From Streptomyces zhihengii (lineage in GTDB: Bacteria > Actinomycetota > Actinomycetes > Streptomycetales > Streptomycetaceae): a stretch of 64,000 bases of DNA. The notes below the pieces were generated by a model. It ran no database searches. It was not told the origin of the DNA and saw only the letters and a list, made by a program, of their open reading frames with translations. The stretch's first letter is position 1, and each line of letters opens with the position of its first letter. The stretch is from the NCBI RefSeq assembly GCF_016919245.1, contig NZ_JAFEJA010000001.1:6479501-6543500 (forward strand), in the 5' to 3' direction. Both the position numbers and the translations under genes were made by a program. Shown here in pieces: positions 44,420 to 53,038 of this stretch.

Positions 44420-45751
44420 ATGACTCGCGCCATCGCTCTGCACAACGTCAGCAAGAGATACGGGCGGAACGCCCGTGCCGTCGACCGGCTCTCCCTCTCG
44501 GTGGAACCGGGCGAGTTCCTCGTGCTGCTGGGCCCGTCCGGGTGCGGGAAGTCGACGGTGCTGCGGATGATCGCGGGCCTGGAGGACATCACCGAGGGAG
44601 AGTTGCTGCTGGACGGCGAGTACGCCAACGACGTCCCGCCGCGCGAGCGCGACATGGCGATGGTCTTCCAGAACTTCGCCCTCTACCCGAGCATGACCAA
44701 CCGCGAGAACATCGGCTTCCCGCTCAAGCTGGAGAACCCGCGCGCCGACCGCAACCCCCGGGTCGAGGCCACCGCCCGGATGCTCGGCATCGAGGACCTC
44801 CTCGACCGCCTCCCCGGCCAGCTCTCCGGCGGCGAGCGCCAGCGCGTCGCGATGGGACGCGCCATCTCCCGCCGCCCCTCCGTCTTCCTGATGGACGAGC
44901 CTCTGTCCAACCTCGACGCCAAGCTCCGCAACCACCTGCGCGCGGAGATCGCCCGCCTCACCGCCGAACTGGGCGTCACCACCGTCTACGTCACCCACGA
45001 CCAGGCCGAGGCGATGTCCCTCGGCGACCGGGTCGCCGTCATGCGCGGGGGCGTGCTGCAACAGGTGAGCAGCCCGCGCGAGACCTACGCGCTGCCCGCC
45101 AACGTGTTCGTCGCCGCCTTCATCGGCACGCCCCGGATCAACCTGCTCCAGGCCGTCGTCCACGCGCCGCTGGACGGGCGGATGTCGATCGACCTCGGCC
45201 GGCAGCGGCTGCCGCTGCCCGAACCGCTCAGCCCCGACCACCAGTTGCTCCGCATCCAGCAGGGGCGCCAGATCATCGTCGGCCTGCGGTCGGAGGCCGC
45301 CCGCATCGCGCCGCCCAGCCAGGCCCGCCCCGGCGAGGTGGCCCTCACCGGGCTCGTCGAGCACATGGAGTACCAGGGGCACGAGGCGCTGGTGCACTTC
45401 AACACCGGCTCCCGGCCCGCGGTCGTGCCCGACTTGGAGGCCTCGCGGCCGCAGACGCCCGGCCGCAGGCGCCGCGAGGGCGGCCCGGGCGTGCTGGCCC
45501 GGCTCAAGGAACGCGCCGTCTCCCAGGTCACCGGCCCCGTCGCGGTGCTCGACGCCCCCGACGTCGCGGCGCCCGACGAGCGCCGGGCCGTCGCACCGAG
45601 CGACCTGGTGGTGCGCACCGGGCCGGACGTGCGGCTGCGCCCCGGCGCCCAGGTGCCGCTCCTCGTCGACCTCGCGCACCTCTACGTCTTCGACCACCTC
45701 GGCCGCCGGATCTGCCCGACCCCGGCGGACGTGCCCGGCCTGGAGGTCTGA
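44420..45751 (+). CDS. Sugar-type ABC transporter ATP-binding protein (MalK/MsiK-like)
   Basis: 443 residues. ATPase domain 1-235: GPSGCGKST, VFQNFALYPSMTNRENIGFPLK, LSGGERQRVAMGRAI, FLMDEPLSNLDAKLR, VTHDQAEAMSLGDRVAVM. The MalK-type regulatory domain follows, but is interrupted by about 60 Pro/Arg-rich residues (about 340-400) not usual in MsiK. No permease or binding protein is adjacent. In streptomycetes one such ATPase can serve many sugar importers; whether this one does is unclear. Confidence 0.9.
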   Translation: MTRAIALHNVSKRYGRNARAVDRLSLSVEPGEFLVLLGPSGCGKSTVLRMIAGLEDITEGELLLDGEYANDVPPRERDMAMVFQNFALYPSMTNRENIGFPLKLENPRADRNPRVEATARMLGIEDLLDRLPGQLSGGERQRVAMGRAISRRPSVFLMDEPLSNLDAKLRNHLRAEIARLTAELGVTTVYVTHDQAEAMSLGDRVAVMRGGVLQQVSSPRETYALPANVFVAAFIGTPRINLLQAVVHAPLDGRMSIDLGRQRLPLPEPLSPDHQLLRIQQGRQIIVGLRSEAARIAPPSQARPGEVALTGLVEHMEYQGHEALVHFNTGSRPAVVPDLEASRPQTPGRRRREGGPGVLARLKERAVSQVTGPVAVLDAPDVAAPDERRAVAPSDLVVRTGPDVRLRPGAQVPLLVDLAHLYVFDHLGRRICPTPADVPGLEV

Positions 45752-45776
45752 GGACCCCCGCCCGCCCCCGCCCGCG

Positions 45777-47513
45777 TCACGCCGGGGCGGGGCCCGGGGT
45801 GCGCAGGGCGAGCATGGCGACGTCGTCGTCGTTGTCGCGGGGGCGCACCTCGTCCAGCAGGGAGTCGCAGAAGGCGTCCAGCGGCCGGTGCGCGAAGGAG
45901 GCCGCGTGCCGGCGCAGCCGGTCCAGGCCGTCGTCGATGGCGTGCCGCGGGGACTCCACCAGACCGTCCGTGTAGAGCAGCAGCGTGGACCGGGGCGGCA
46001 GCACGGTGACGGCCTCCGGCCGGGCCCGGTCCAGCCCCGTCCCGAGCAGGATGCCGTGGGCCTCGTCGAGATAGCGGGCCCGGCCGTCGTGGGTGACGAG
46101 CAGCGGCGGCGGGTGGCCGCCGTTCGTCCAGTGCAGCCGCCAGCGGCCGTCGTCGCCGGGGGCGATCCTGGCCAGGATCATGGTGGCCATCGGGACCTCG
46201 GCGATGTGCATCACCGCCTCGTCGAGGCGGGTGACCACGGTGCCGGGCGCCGCCCCCGGGTCGGACCAGGCGAAGGCCCGCAGCATGTTGCGCACCTGCG
46301 CCATGCCGGCCGCGGCGTCGAGGTCGTGCCCGACGACGTCTCCGATGACCAGCGCGTGGCCGTGGCCGGCCAGCGCGAAGGCGTCGTACCAGTCGCCGCC
46401 CACCGAGGAGGCGTGCGGGGCCGGCACGTACCGCGAGGTCATCTCCAGCCCGGGCAGGACGGGGAGCTGCGGCAGCAGATGGCGCTGCATCGTCTCGGCG
46501 ACCTTGAGCTGCCGCTGGTACAGGCGGGCGTTGTCCAGCGCCAGGCCCGCCCGGCGGGTGAGGTCCTCCAGCAGCGGCAGGTCGGCCGGGGTGAAGGCGT
46601 CGCGGCGCTGCGAGCGGCCGAGGGTCAGGGCGCCGAGCATGTCCCGCAGGCCCCGGATCGGCGCGATGGCCGCGGAGTGCATGCCCGTGACGGCGAACAG
46701 GCGCTGCTGCTCGACGGCGATGCCCGAGTCCGGCGGCCCCTGGTAGGTGGCCGGACCGGCGAGCGTGGAGGCCGCGCCGCGCAGGGCGCGCGACAGCGGC
46801 ATCGGGGACTCCGCCGGCACCGGGGGCATCGGCCCCTGGAGGTCGCTCCGCTCGATCAGGATGCCGTCCTTGTGCTCCACCACCAGGACACGCCGCACCT
46901 CGTCGCGCTCGGTGAGGAGGTCGACCACCGCCCAGTCGGCCAGCCGCGGCACCGTCAGGGCCGCCAGCCGGTGCAGCGCCTCGTCCGCGTCCAGGGTGGA
47001 CGTGAGCCGGGTGGTCGTCTCCGCGAGCAGCGACAGGCGGTCCAGTTCGGTGAGCGGCGCCGCGTACCCGGCCCCGCCCGGGGGCGGGGCCTCCTGGGGC
47101 TGCTCGTACAGCAGTGCCAGGGCGCCGGTGGTGGCGGCGCCCGGTGCGCAGGGGGTGACCAGCCAGGACAGCCGGATCAGCGTGCCGTCCCCGCGGGCGA
47201 ACCACTCGGCGTCGCCGTGCACGGTCCCCTGGGTGAGCAGCGCCTTGCGCATCAGACAGCGGCTGCGCGGCAGCGCGTGCCCGTGCTCGTCCCGGTGCAG
47301 CAGGTCGTGGGAGTCCTGGCCGACGAGGGCGGCCGCGTCGTGGCGCAGCAGGCGCAGGGCCGCGGTGTTGGCCGCCAGGATGCGGCCGTCGCCGTCGACC
47401 ACCACGGCCGAGGCCGTCATGCTTTCCAGGCTCCGGCCCAGCAGGGCCGCCGAGAGCGCCCCCGCCCCGGACACCGGGAGGCCCGCCGTGCCCGGAACGG
47501 CCATATCGTCCAT
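45777..47513 (-). CDS. PAS-GAF-PP2C (SpoIIE/RsbU-type) phosphatase
   Basis: 578 residues from the ATG at 47513 with GGAGG upstream. PAS domain about 25-140 (SAVVVDGDGRILAANTAALRLL), GAF about 170-330, then the PP2C phosphatase 350-570. Metal-binding carboxylates are in SSVGGDWYDAFAL, IGDVVGHDLDAAAGMAQ, LLYTDGLVES and DNDDDVAMLALR. Such phosphatases dephosphorylate anti-anti-sigma factors. No sigma or anti-sigma pair is adjacent. The GAF input suggests redox or small-molecule sensing. Confidence 0.92.
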   Translation of the reverse strand: MDDMAVPGTAGLPVSGAGALSAALLGRSLESMTASAVVVDGDGRILAANTAALRLLRHDAAALVGQDSHDLLHRDEHGHALPRSRCLMRKALLTQGTVHGDAEWFARGDGTLIRLSWLVTPCAPGAATTGALALLYEQPQEAPPPGGAGYAAPLTELDRLSLLAETTTRLTSTLDADEALHRLAALTVPRLADWAVVDLLTERDEVRRVLVVEHKDGILIERSDLQGPMPPVPAESPMPLSRALRGAASTLAGPATYQGPPDSGIAVEQQRLFAVTGMHSAAIAPIRGLRDMLGALTLGRSQRRDAFTPADLPLLEDLTRRAGLALDNARLYQRQLKVAETMQRHLLPQLPVLPGLEMTSRYVPAPHASSVGGDWYDAFALAGHGHALVIGDVVGHDLDAAAGMAQVRNMLRAFAWSDPGAAPGTVVTRLDEAVMHIAEVPMATMILARIAPGDDGRWRLHWTNGGHPPPLLVTHDGRARYLDEAHGILLGTGLDRARPEAVTVLPPRSTLLLYTDGLVESPRHAIDDGLDRLRRHAASFAHRPLDAFCDSLLDEVRPRDNDDDVAMLALRTPGPAPA

Positions 47514-47622
47514 GTCCCTCCTCCGTCTGGACGCGCACCTCACTCTGGGTTCCCCGGCCGGGCCGTGGCAAGCCTCGAAGCCGCCCGATGTGCCCGGGCC
47601 CGCGCCGCCGCGGGCGTCCCGC

Positions 47623-47653
47623 TTGACCTTGACACCGTGCCAAGCCCTTCACT
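47623..47653 (+). promoter_or_regulatory. MerR-type promoter with 19-bp spacer and internal dyad
   Basis: TTGACC (47623-47628), 19 bp, TTCACT (47648-47653). The spacer holds the dyad CTTGACACCGTGCCAAG (47628-47644). A 19-bp spacer with the operator inside is the hallmark of MerR-activated promoters, and the second gene downstream is a MerR. Confidence 0.7.
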
Positions 47654-47674
47654 GTCGGCGAGGAGGTGGTCCCC

Positions 47675-48412
47675 ATGACCCTGCCGACACCCGGCACCCA
47701 GGCCGTCCCGGACACGGACGCCCCGACCGTCCCGGACGGCGGCACCCCGGCCGTCCCGGTCACGGACACGACGGCGCGCGCCCGCCGGGGGCTGACGGAC
47801 GACCGGGCCTCGGTGCGGCTGCGCGCCGCGATGGCCGTCGGCGCGTCCCCCGACGAGGCGCTCGTCGCCACCCTGATCGCGCGCTGCGGAGCGGAACCCG
47901 ACTTCCAGGTCCGCGAGGCCCTCACCTGGGCCCTCACCCGCCACTCCCCGTCCGCGACGCTCCCCGGGCTGCTCGGCGAACTCCGCTCGGAGCGGGCGCA
48001 GGCGCGGAGCCAGGCGCTCCACACCCTCTCCAAGATCGGGGACCGCCGGGCCTGGCCCGCCGTCACCCGGGCGCTGCTGTGCGACCCGGACGACGAGGTG
48101 GCGCGCAGCGCCTGGCGGGCGGCCGTCGTCCTGGTGCCCGGGGGCGAGGAGCCGGGGCTGGCCGTCGTGCTCTCCACCCAGCTCGGACGCGGCGAGCGGG
48201 AGACGCAGCTCAGCCTCAGCCGCGCGCTGACCGCGCTCGGCGAGGTGATCCTCCCCGTCCTGCGCGCTGCCATCATGGGAGCCGACCCTGGTGTGCGAGC
48301 GCACGCCATGGCTACCGAACGCCTGCTGCGCGATCCGGACGCCGGCTTCGGCTGGGCGATCGAGGAGGCGAAGCGGATCGTGGCCCTCGGCGGGAGCGGC
48401 CCGGAAGGGTGA
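47675..48412 (+). CDS. HEAT-repeat protein
   Basis: 245 residues, AGGAGG eight bases before the ATG. The first 33 residues are a Pro/Thr/Asp-rich repeat tail. Helical HEAT repeats follow (RARRGLTDDRASVRLRAAMAVG, PDFQVREALTWALTRHS, DPDDEVARSAWRAAVVLV). No catalytic motif. It is likely a protein-binding scaffold. Cotranscribed, six bases before the MerR-HEAT gene, which carries similar repeats. Confidence 0.8.
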   Translation: MTLPTPGTQAVPDTDAPTVPDGGTPAVPVTDTTARARRGLTDDRASVRLRAAMAVGASPDEALVATLIARCGAEPDFQVREALTWALTRHSPSATLPGLLGELRSERAQARSQALHTLSKIGDRRAWPAVTRALLCDPDDEVARSAWRAAVVLVPGGEEPGLAVVLSTQLGRGERETQLSLSRALTALGEVILPVLRAAIMGADPGVRAHAMATERLLRDPDAGFGWAIEEAKRIVALGGSGPEG

Positions 48413-48418
48413 CGGACG

Positions 48419-49438
48419 GTGTTGATCGGTGAGGTGGCCCGGCGGTCCGGGGTCAGCGCCCGGATGCTTCGGCACTACGAGTCGCTGGGCCTCGTCCGGC
48501 CGTCCGACCGCAACGCCGCCGGCTACCGGGAGTACTCCGCCGACGACATCCGGCGGATCTTCCACATCGAGAGCCTGCGGTCGCTCGGGCTCTCGCTGCG
48601 CGACGTCGGGCGGGCGCTCGACGATCCCGGCTTCGCCCCCGGCGCACTCGTCGACGATCTCATCCGCGGCACCCGGGAGCGCATCGCGGCCGAGACGGAG
48701 CTGCTGACCCGGCTCTCCCGCATCGGCGCGACGGAGCCCGCCGGCTGGGAGGACGTCCTGCGCACGGTGGCGCTCCTCCAGGCGCTGGGATCCGCCGGCG
48801 CGGGGAACCGGCAGCGCGCGGCGCTGTCGACGGCCGAGGAGGCCCCGGTGCCGGTGTCCGCGCTGGCCGAGGCGGCGCTGCGGGAGGCGGACCCGTACGT
48901 CGCCGGGGCCCTTCGGTGGGCGCTGGCGCGGGAGGGCGGAAGCGCGTCGGCGGCGCTGGCGGAGGGCCTCGCCTCACCGGTGGCCGCGGTGCGCGAGCGG
49001 GCCGTCCGGGCGCTCGCCGCGATGCCGGACGAGGCGGCGACCGCCCTGCTGCGGGAGGCCCTCGGCGGTCCCGACGACACGGTCCGCCCGATCGCGGCCC
49101 TGGCGCTCGGGGCCCGCGGGGCCACCGAAGCGGTCCCGGTGCTCGTGGAGCTGGTGGTGGCGGGGACCAACGACGTCGAAGCAGCCGACACACTGCACTC
49201 CCTGGCGACCTCGCCCGCGGCGGCGGACCGCGTCGCGGCCGCCCTCGTCCGGCGGCTCGACGGCCGCGCCGGCGACCCGGGGGCGCGCCGGCGGGTGGCG
49301 CAGGCGCTCGCGGACATCCCCGGCCCCTCGGCCGACCGCGCTCTGCGGGAGCTGGCGCGGGACGCGGACCGCGGGGTCGCCGTCACCGCGGAGTACGTCC
49401 TCGGCCGGCGCGACGCCCGGCGGGACGGCACCGCGTAG
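48419..49438 (+). CDS. MerR-family regulator fused to HEAT repeats
   Basis: 339 residues from a GTG (a TTG follows at once). N-terminal MerR winged helix: IGEVARRSGVSARMLRHYES, RNAAGYREYSADDIRRIFHIE, then the dimerisation helix at about 75-115. From about 130 the protein is HEAT repeats (VAAVRERAVRALAAMPDEAAT, VRPIAALALGARGATEAV), in place of a metal or drug pocket. It probably autoregulates the operon through the 19-bp-spacer promoter. The HEAT part may be the signal input, binding a protein. Confidence 0.88.
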   Translation: MLIGEVARRSGVSARMLRHYESLGLVRPSDRNAAGYREYSADDIRRIFHIESLRSLGLSLRDVGRALDDPGFAPGALVDDLIRGTRERIAAETELLTRLSRIGATEPAGWEDVLRTVALLQALGSAGAGNRQRAALSTAEEAPVPVSALAEAALREADPYVAGALRWALAREGGSASAALAEGLASPVAAVRERAVRALAAMPDEAATALLREALGGPDDTVRPIAALALGARGATEAVPVLVELVVAGTNDVEAADTLHSLATSPAAADRVAAALVRRLDGRAGDPGARRRVAQALADIPGPSADRALRELARDADRGVAVTAEYVLGRRDARRDGTA

Positions 49439-49474
49439 CCTCCGCCACACCGCCCGGACACCCCTGGCGCAGGA

Positions 49475-49493
49475 AAACTAACACCGCTAGTTT
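49475..49493 (+). promoter_or_regulatory. AACTA-N7-TAGTT operator before the aldehyde/alcohol dehydrogenase operon
   Basis: AACTAACACCGCTAGTT (49476-49492), flanked by A and T. Its reverse complement AACTAGCGGTGTTAGTT differs at two positions from the operator at 62278-62294 next to a TetR gene. GGGGTGC follows both sites. It is 37 bp before the ALDH ATG. Confidence 0.7.
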
Positions 49494-49529
49494 GGGGTGC
49501 GAGACGACCGCGACGCGTGGAGGAGTGCG

Positions 49530-50924
49530 ATGAAGGCCCACGACGGCATGTACATCGGCGGCCGGTGGCGGCCCGCCATCGGCACGGACACCATCGCGGT
49601 GGTGAACCCCGCCGACGAGCAGGTCATCGGCGAGGTGCCCGCGGGCACGGCCGAGGACGTCGACGCGGCCGTGCGCGCCGCCCGCGAGGCGTTCCCCGGC
49701 TGGGCGGCCACCCCGCCCGCCGAGCGCGCCGCCCTGCTCGGCGCGCTGCGCGACGAACTCGGCCGCAGGACCGAGGAGATCGCCGAGACCGTCACCGCCG
49801 AACTCGGCGCCCCGCCGGCCCTCGCGCTCGCCGTCCACGCCTCGCTGCCGGTCGTGGTCGCCGGGACCTACGCCGAACTCGCGGGCTCCTACGCCTTCGA
49901 GGAGAAGCTCGGCACTTCGACCGTGCTGCTGGAGCCGGTCGGCGTCGTCGGCGCGATCACGCCCTGGAACTACCCGCTCCACCAGATCGTCGCCAAGGTC
50001 GCCCCCGCGCTCGCCGCCGGCTGCACCGTCGTGCTCAAGCCCGCCGAGGACACCCCGCTGACCGCCCAGCTCTTCGCCGAGGCGGTGGACGCGGCCGGCA
50101 TCCCCGCCGGGGTCGTCAACCTCGTCACCGGACTCGGCCCGGTCGCCGGACAGGCGCTCGCCGAGCACGAGGGCGTCGACCTGGTGTCCTTCACCGGCTC
50201 CACCGCCGTCGGCAGCCGGATCGGCGCCGTCGCGGGCGCCGCGGTCAAGCGGGTGGCGCTGGAACTGGGCGGCAAGTCCGCCAACGTCATCCTGCCGGGC
50301 GCCGACCTCGCCAGGGCGGTCAACGTGGGCATCGCCAACGTGATGTCCAACTCCGGCCAGACGTGCAGCGCCTGGACCAGGATGCTCGTCCACCGGGACC
50401 ACTACGACGAGGCGGTCGCGCTCGCGGAGGCCGCCGTCGCCAAGTACGTCCCCGGCGAGCGCGTCGGCCCGCTCGTCAACGCCAGGCAGCAGGAGCGGGT
50501 CCGCGGCTTCATCGAGCAGGGCGTCGCCGAGGGCGCCCGCCTCGTCGCCGGCGGCCCGGACGCCCCGCTGGAGACCGGCTACTACGTCCGGCCCACCGTC
50601 CTGGCCGACGTCACCCCGGGGATGACCGTCGCCCAGGAGGAGATCTTCGGCCCGGTCGTCTGCCTGATGCGGTACGAGGACGAGGACGACGCCGTCGCCA
50701 TCGCCAACGGCACCGTCTACGGCCTGGCCGGCGCGGTGTGGGCGGCCGACGATGCCGAGGCCGTCGCGTTCGCCCGCCGGATGGACACCGGGCAGGTCGA
50801 CATCAACGGCGGCCGCTTCAACCCGCTGGCCCCCTTCGGCGGTTACAAGCGCTCCGGCGTCGGCCGGGAACTCGGCCCGCACGGTCTCGCCGAGTACCTC
50901 CAGACCAAGTCCCTCCAGTTCTGA
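49530..50924 (+). CDS. Aldehyde dehydrogenase family protein
   Basis: 464 residues, GGAGG upstream of the ATG. GVVGAITPWNYPLHQIVAKVAP and LKPAEDTPLTAQ frame the NAD site; catalytic Glu245 (LELGGKS) and Cys279 (SNSGQTCSAW) are present, as is EIFGPV. It oxidises an aldehyde to the acid, NAD(P)-dependent. Together with the alcohol dehydrogenase next door it would oxidise an alcohol to an acid, ready for CoA activation and an acyl-CoA dehydrogenase under the same predicted regulator. Confidence 0.95.
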   Translation: MKAHDGMYIGGRWRPAIGTDTIAVVNPADEQVIGEVPAGTAEDVDAAVRAAREAFPGWAATPPAERAALLGALRDELGRRTEEIAETVTAELGAPPALALAVHASLPVVVAGTYAELAGSYAFEEKLGTSTVLLEPVGVVGAITPWNYPLHQIVAKVAPALAAGCTVVLKPAEDTPLTAQLFAEAVDAAGIPAGVVNLVTGLGPVAGQALAEHEGVDLVSFTGSTAVGSRIGAVAGAAVKRVALELGGKSANVILPGADLARAVNVGIANVMSNSGQTCSAWTRMLVHRDHYDEAVALAEAAVAKYVPGERVGPLVNARQQERVRGFIEQGVAEGARLVAGGPDAPLETGYYVRPTVLADVTPGMTVAQEEIFGPVVCLMRYEDEDDAVAIANGTVYGLAGAVWAADDAEAVAFARRMDTGQVDINGGRFNPLAPFGGYKRSGVGRELGPHGLAEYLQTKSLQF

Positions 50925-50941
50925 GCCGGGAGAACGCCACC

Positions 50942-52021
50942 GTGGTCCGCGCAGCAGTCCTGCCCTCCGTCGGATCTCCGCTGGAGATCACCGCCATCGA
51001 CCTCCCCGACCCCGGCCCCGGTCAGGTCCGGATCAGGCTCACCGCCGCCGGGGTGTGCCACTCCGACCTGTCCCTGTCCGACGGCACCATGCGGCTGCCC
51101 GTCCCCGCCGTGCTCGGGCACGAGGGGGCCGGCACCGTCGTCTCCGTCGGCGAGGGCACAACCGGCCTCGCCCCCGGCGACGGCGTCGTCCTCAACTGGG
51201 CGCCCTCCTGCGGCGTCTGCCACCCCTGCTCCCTCGGCGAGGTGTGGCTCTGCAACGACGCCCTCACCGGCGCCGGCCGCGTCCACGCGGTGGCACAGGA
51301 CGGCACGCGGCTCCACCCGGGCCTCAACGTCGCCGCCTTCGCCGAGGAGACCGTGGTCCCCGCGAACTGCGTGCTCCCCGTGCCCGACGGCATCCCGCTC
51401 GCCGACGCGGCCCTGCTCGGCTGCGCGGTCCTCACCGGCTACGGCGCCGTCCACCACTCCGCCCGGGTGCGCGAGGGCGAGTCGGTCGCCGTCTTCGGCG
51501 TCGGCGGCGTGGGCCTCGCCACCCTCCAGGCCGCGCGGATCGCGGGCGCCGGGCAGATCGTCGCCGTCGACGTCTCGCCGGAGAAGGAGGGCCTGGCCCG
51601 CGCGGCCGGCGCGACCGACTACGTGGTCGCCTCCGACACCACCGCCCGCGAGATCCGGAAGCTCACCGGCGGACACGGCGTCGACGTCGCCGTCGAGTGC
51701 GTCGGCCGCGCCGTGACCATCCGCACCGCCTGGGAGTCCTCCCGCCGCGGCGGCCGCACCACGGTCGTCGGCATCGGCGGCAAGGACCAGCAGGTCACCT
51801 TCAACGCCCTGGAGATCTTCCACTGGGGCCGCACCCTGTCCGGCTGCGTCTACGGCAACTGCGACCCCGCCGCCGACCTCCCGGTCCTCGCCGCCCTCGT
51901 CCGCGACGGCTCCCTCGACCTGTCCGCGCTGGTGACGGACCGCATCACCCTGGAGGACATCCCGGCGGCCTTCGACGCGATGCGCGCGGGGAAGGGCGGC
52001 CGCGCCCTCGTGATGTTCTGA
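50942..52021 (+). CDS. Zn-dependent alcohol dehydrogenase (class III-like MDR)
   Basis: 359 residues from a GTG 17 bp after the ALDH stop, GGGAGA upstream. Catalytic zinc ligands Cys39, His60 and the GCAVLTGYGAV Cys; structural zinc cysteines 90, 93, 96 and 104. The Rossmann fold is VAVFGVGGVGLATLQAARIAGA. It converts a primary alcohol (or mycothiol/glutathione adduct) to an aldehyde that feeds the ALDH. Confidence 0.93.
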   Translation: MVRAAVLPSVGSPLEITAIDLPDPGPGQVRIRLTAAGVCHSDLSLSDGTMRLPVPAVLGHEGAGTVVSVGEGTTGLAPGDGVVLNWAPSCGVCHPCSLGEVWLCNDALTGAGRVHAVAQDGTRLHPGLNVAAFAEETVVPANCVLPVPDGIPLADAALLGCAVLTGYGAVHHSARVREGESVAVFGVGGVGLATLQAARIAGAGQIVAVDVSPEKEGLARAAGATDYVVASDTTAREIRKLTGGHGVDVAVECVGRAVTIRTAWESSRRGGRTTVVGIGGKDQQVTFNALEIFHWGRTLSGCVYGNCDPAADLPVLAALVRDGSLDLSALVTDRITLEDIPAAFDAMRAGKGGRALVMF

Positions 52022-52092
52022 CGCGCGTGCCGGGGGCCGGGCCCCTCGTGACGCTCCGAAGCGCGCTGTTCCGGCGCGCTGTTCCGACGCGC

Positions 52093-52128
52093 GCGCCGGG
52101 GGCCGGGCCACCACCCGGCCCCCGGCGC
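52093..52128. terminator. Terminator after the alcohol dehydrogenase gene
   Basis: GCGCCGGGGGCCGGG, CCACCA loop, and its complement: 15-bp perfect stem. Confidence 0.75.
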
Positions 52129-52140
52129 GGGTCGGCCCCC

Positions 52141-52239
52141 GTCCAGCTCGCACCACACGGTCTCGCCGCCCGCCCGGCGCTCCGCGCCCCACCGCACGGC
52201 GAGCGCCTCCGGCAGGGCCAGACCGCGCCCCGACGGCAT
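52141..52239 (-). pseudogene. C-terminal relic of a RsbW-like ATP-binding protein
   Basis: Reading minus from 52239 gives SGRGLALPEALAVRWGAE, then ...GGETVWCELD: the C-terminal G-box and final strand of the small Streptomyces HATPase_c_2 anti-sigma-like proteins. The N-terminal two thirds (N-box, D-x-G box) are absent. The frame runs on past the normal stop. It abuts an XRE relic at the same base pair. Confidence 0.75.
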
Positions 52240-52337
52240 ACGATCAGCTCAGGGCCGCCGCACTGTCCCCGGAGGCGTCCCTGGCCATGATCGACGCAGC
52301 GGCAGAGGACTACCGACATGGCAAGCGGCCGGATTGA
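52236..52337 (+). pseudogene. C-terminal relic of an XRE regulator (DUF5753 type)
   Basis: In the plus frame, AYDQLRAAALSPEASLAMID, then AAAEDYRHGKRPD and TGA. This is the typical C-terminus of XRE/DUF5753 regulators that precede DUF397 genes. The HTH and most of the DUF5753 are missing. Its end overlaps the DUF397 start by 20 bp, as in intact pairs. Confidence 0.75.
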
Positions 52338-52533
52338 CCTGGACGCAGTCGCTTGGCGGACGAGCAGGTACAGCAACGGCGACGGCGGCGAGTGCGTCGA
52401 GGTCGCGGACGGTCTCCCCGGGCTCGTCCCCGTCAGGGACTCCACGCGGCCGGGCGGGCCCGTGGTGGTGGTCGGGGGTACGGCGCGGGCGGTGTTCGTC
52501 GGGGCGCTGGACGCCCCCGCCGCTACGGCCTGA
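52318..52533 (+). CDS. DUF397-domain protein
   Basis: 71 residues with W-R-T-S-R-Y-S-N-G-D-G-G-E-C-V-E-V-A and VPVRDSTRPGGPVVVV, the full DUF397 signature. Such proteins pair with XRE/DUF5753 regulators in developmental or antibiotic control in Streptomyces, where the small protein is thought to oppose the regulator. Here its partner has been deleted, so this gene may now be an orphan without promoter. Confidence 0.88.
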   Translation: MASGRIDLDAVAWRTSRYSNGDGGECVEVADGLPGLVPVRDSTRPGGPVVVVGGTARAVFVGALDAPAATA

Positions 52534-52978
52534 CGGAGCGGGCCAGCCACGGGGTGAGCCCGTTCAGGAGGATCAGCTCCTTGTAGGTCTCGTCGCCCGG
52601 CAGCGGCACCACCAGCCACTCGCCCACGGGGAAGAACCTGCCCTGCACATAGGCGAGCCCGCCGAAGACGGACCGCAGGAAGCCCGGCACCGAGTCGCGC
52701 GGGACGTCGTGGAACTCGACGTCCTCCACGCTCACCCTGGCGTCCCCGTCGGCGAAGAGCCGTACGGTGACGGCCGGTTGCCCGTTCAGCTCCACGAACG
52801 CCTCGTGCGGCAGCGAGCCGTCCGGGTCGGTGGTGGTGAACGCGTCGGCCGACTCGCGGCGCGAGACCTGGTCGGTCCCGATGTCGTCGGTGACGACGAG
52901 CTCCCGGTCGAACTCCCGCGCGACCTCGCGGATCGCGGCGACGGCGGCCTCGGTCGTCGGCAGATGTGGGTGTGCCAT
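52523..52978 (-). CDS. Conserved hypothetical protein
   Basis: 151 residues from the ATG at 52978 (52984 possible). It starts with helices (TEAAVAAIREVAREFDRELVVTDD) and then shows alternating strands, including PAVTVRLFADGDARVSVEDVEF and GEWLVVPLP. No signal peptide or membrane helix. I recognise no family; the fold may be a small alpha/beta domain. Its stop overlaps the DUF397 end on the other strand by 11 bp. Confidence 0.65.
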   Translation of the reverse strand: MAHPHLPTTEAAVAAIREVAREFDRELVVTDDIGTDQVSRRESADAFTTTDPDGSLPHEAFVELNGQPAVTVRLFADGDARVSVEDVEFHDVPRDSVPGFLRSVFGGLAYVQGRFFPVGEWLVVPLPGDETYKELILLNGLTPWLARSVRP

Positions 52979-53038
52979 GGGCACGATGATGCCCGCTCGG
53001 GGGCCGCCCGCCGGGACGCCGGGCGGCGGCGCCGGAGG

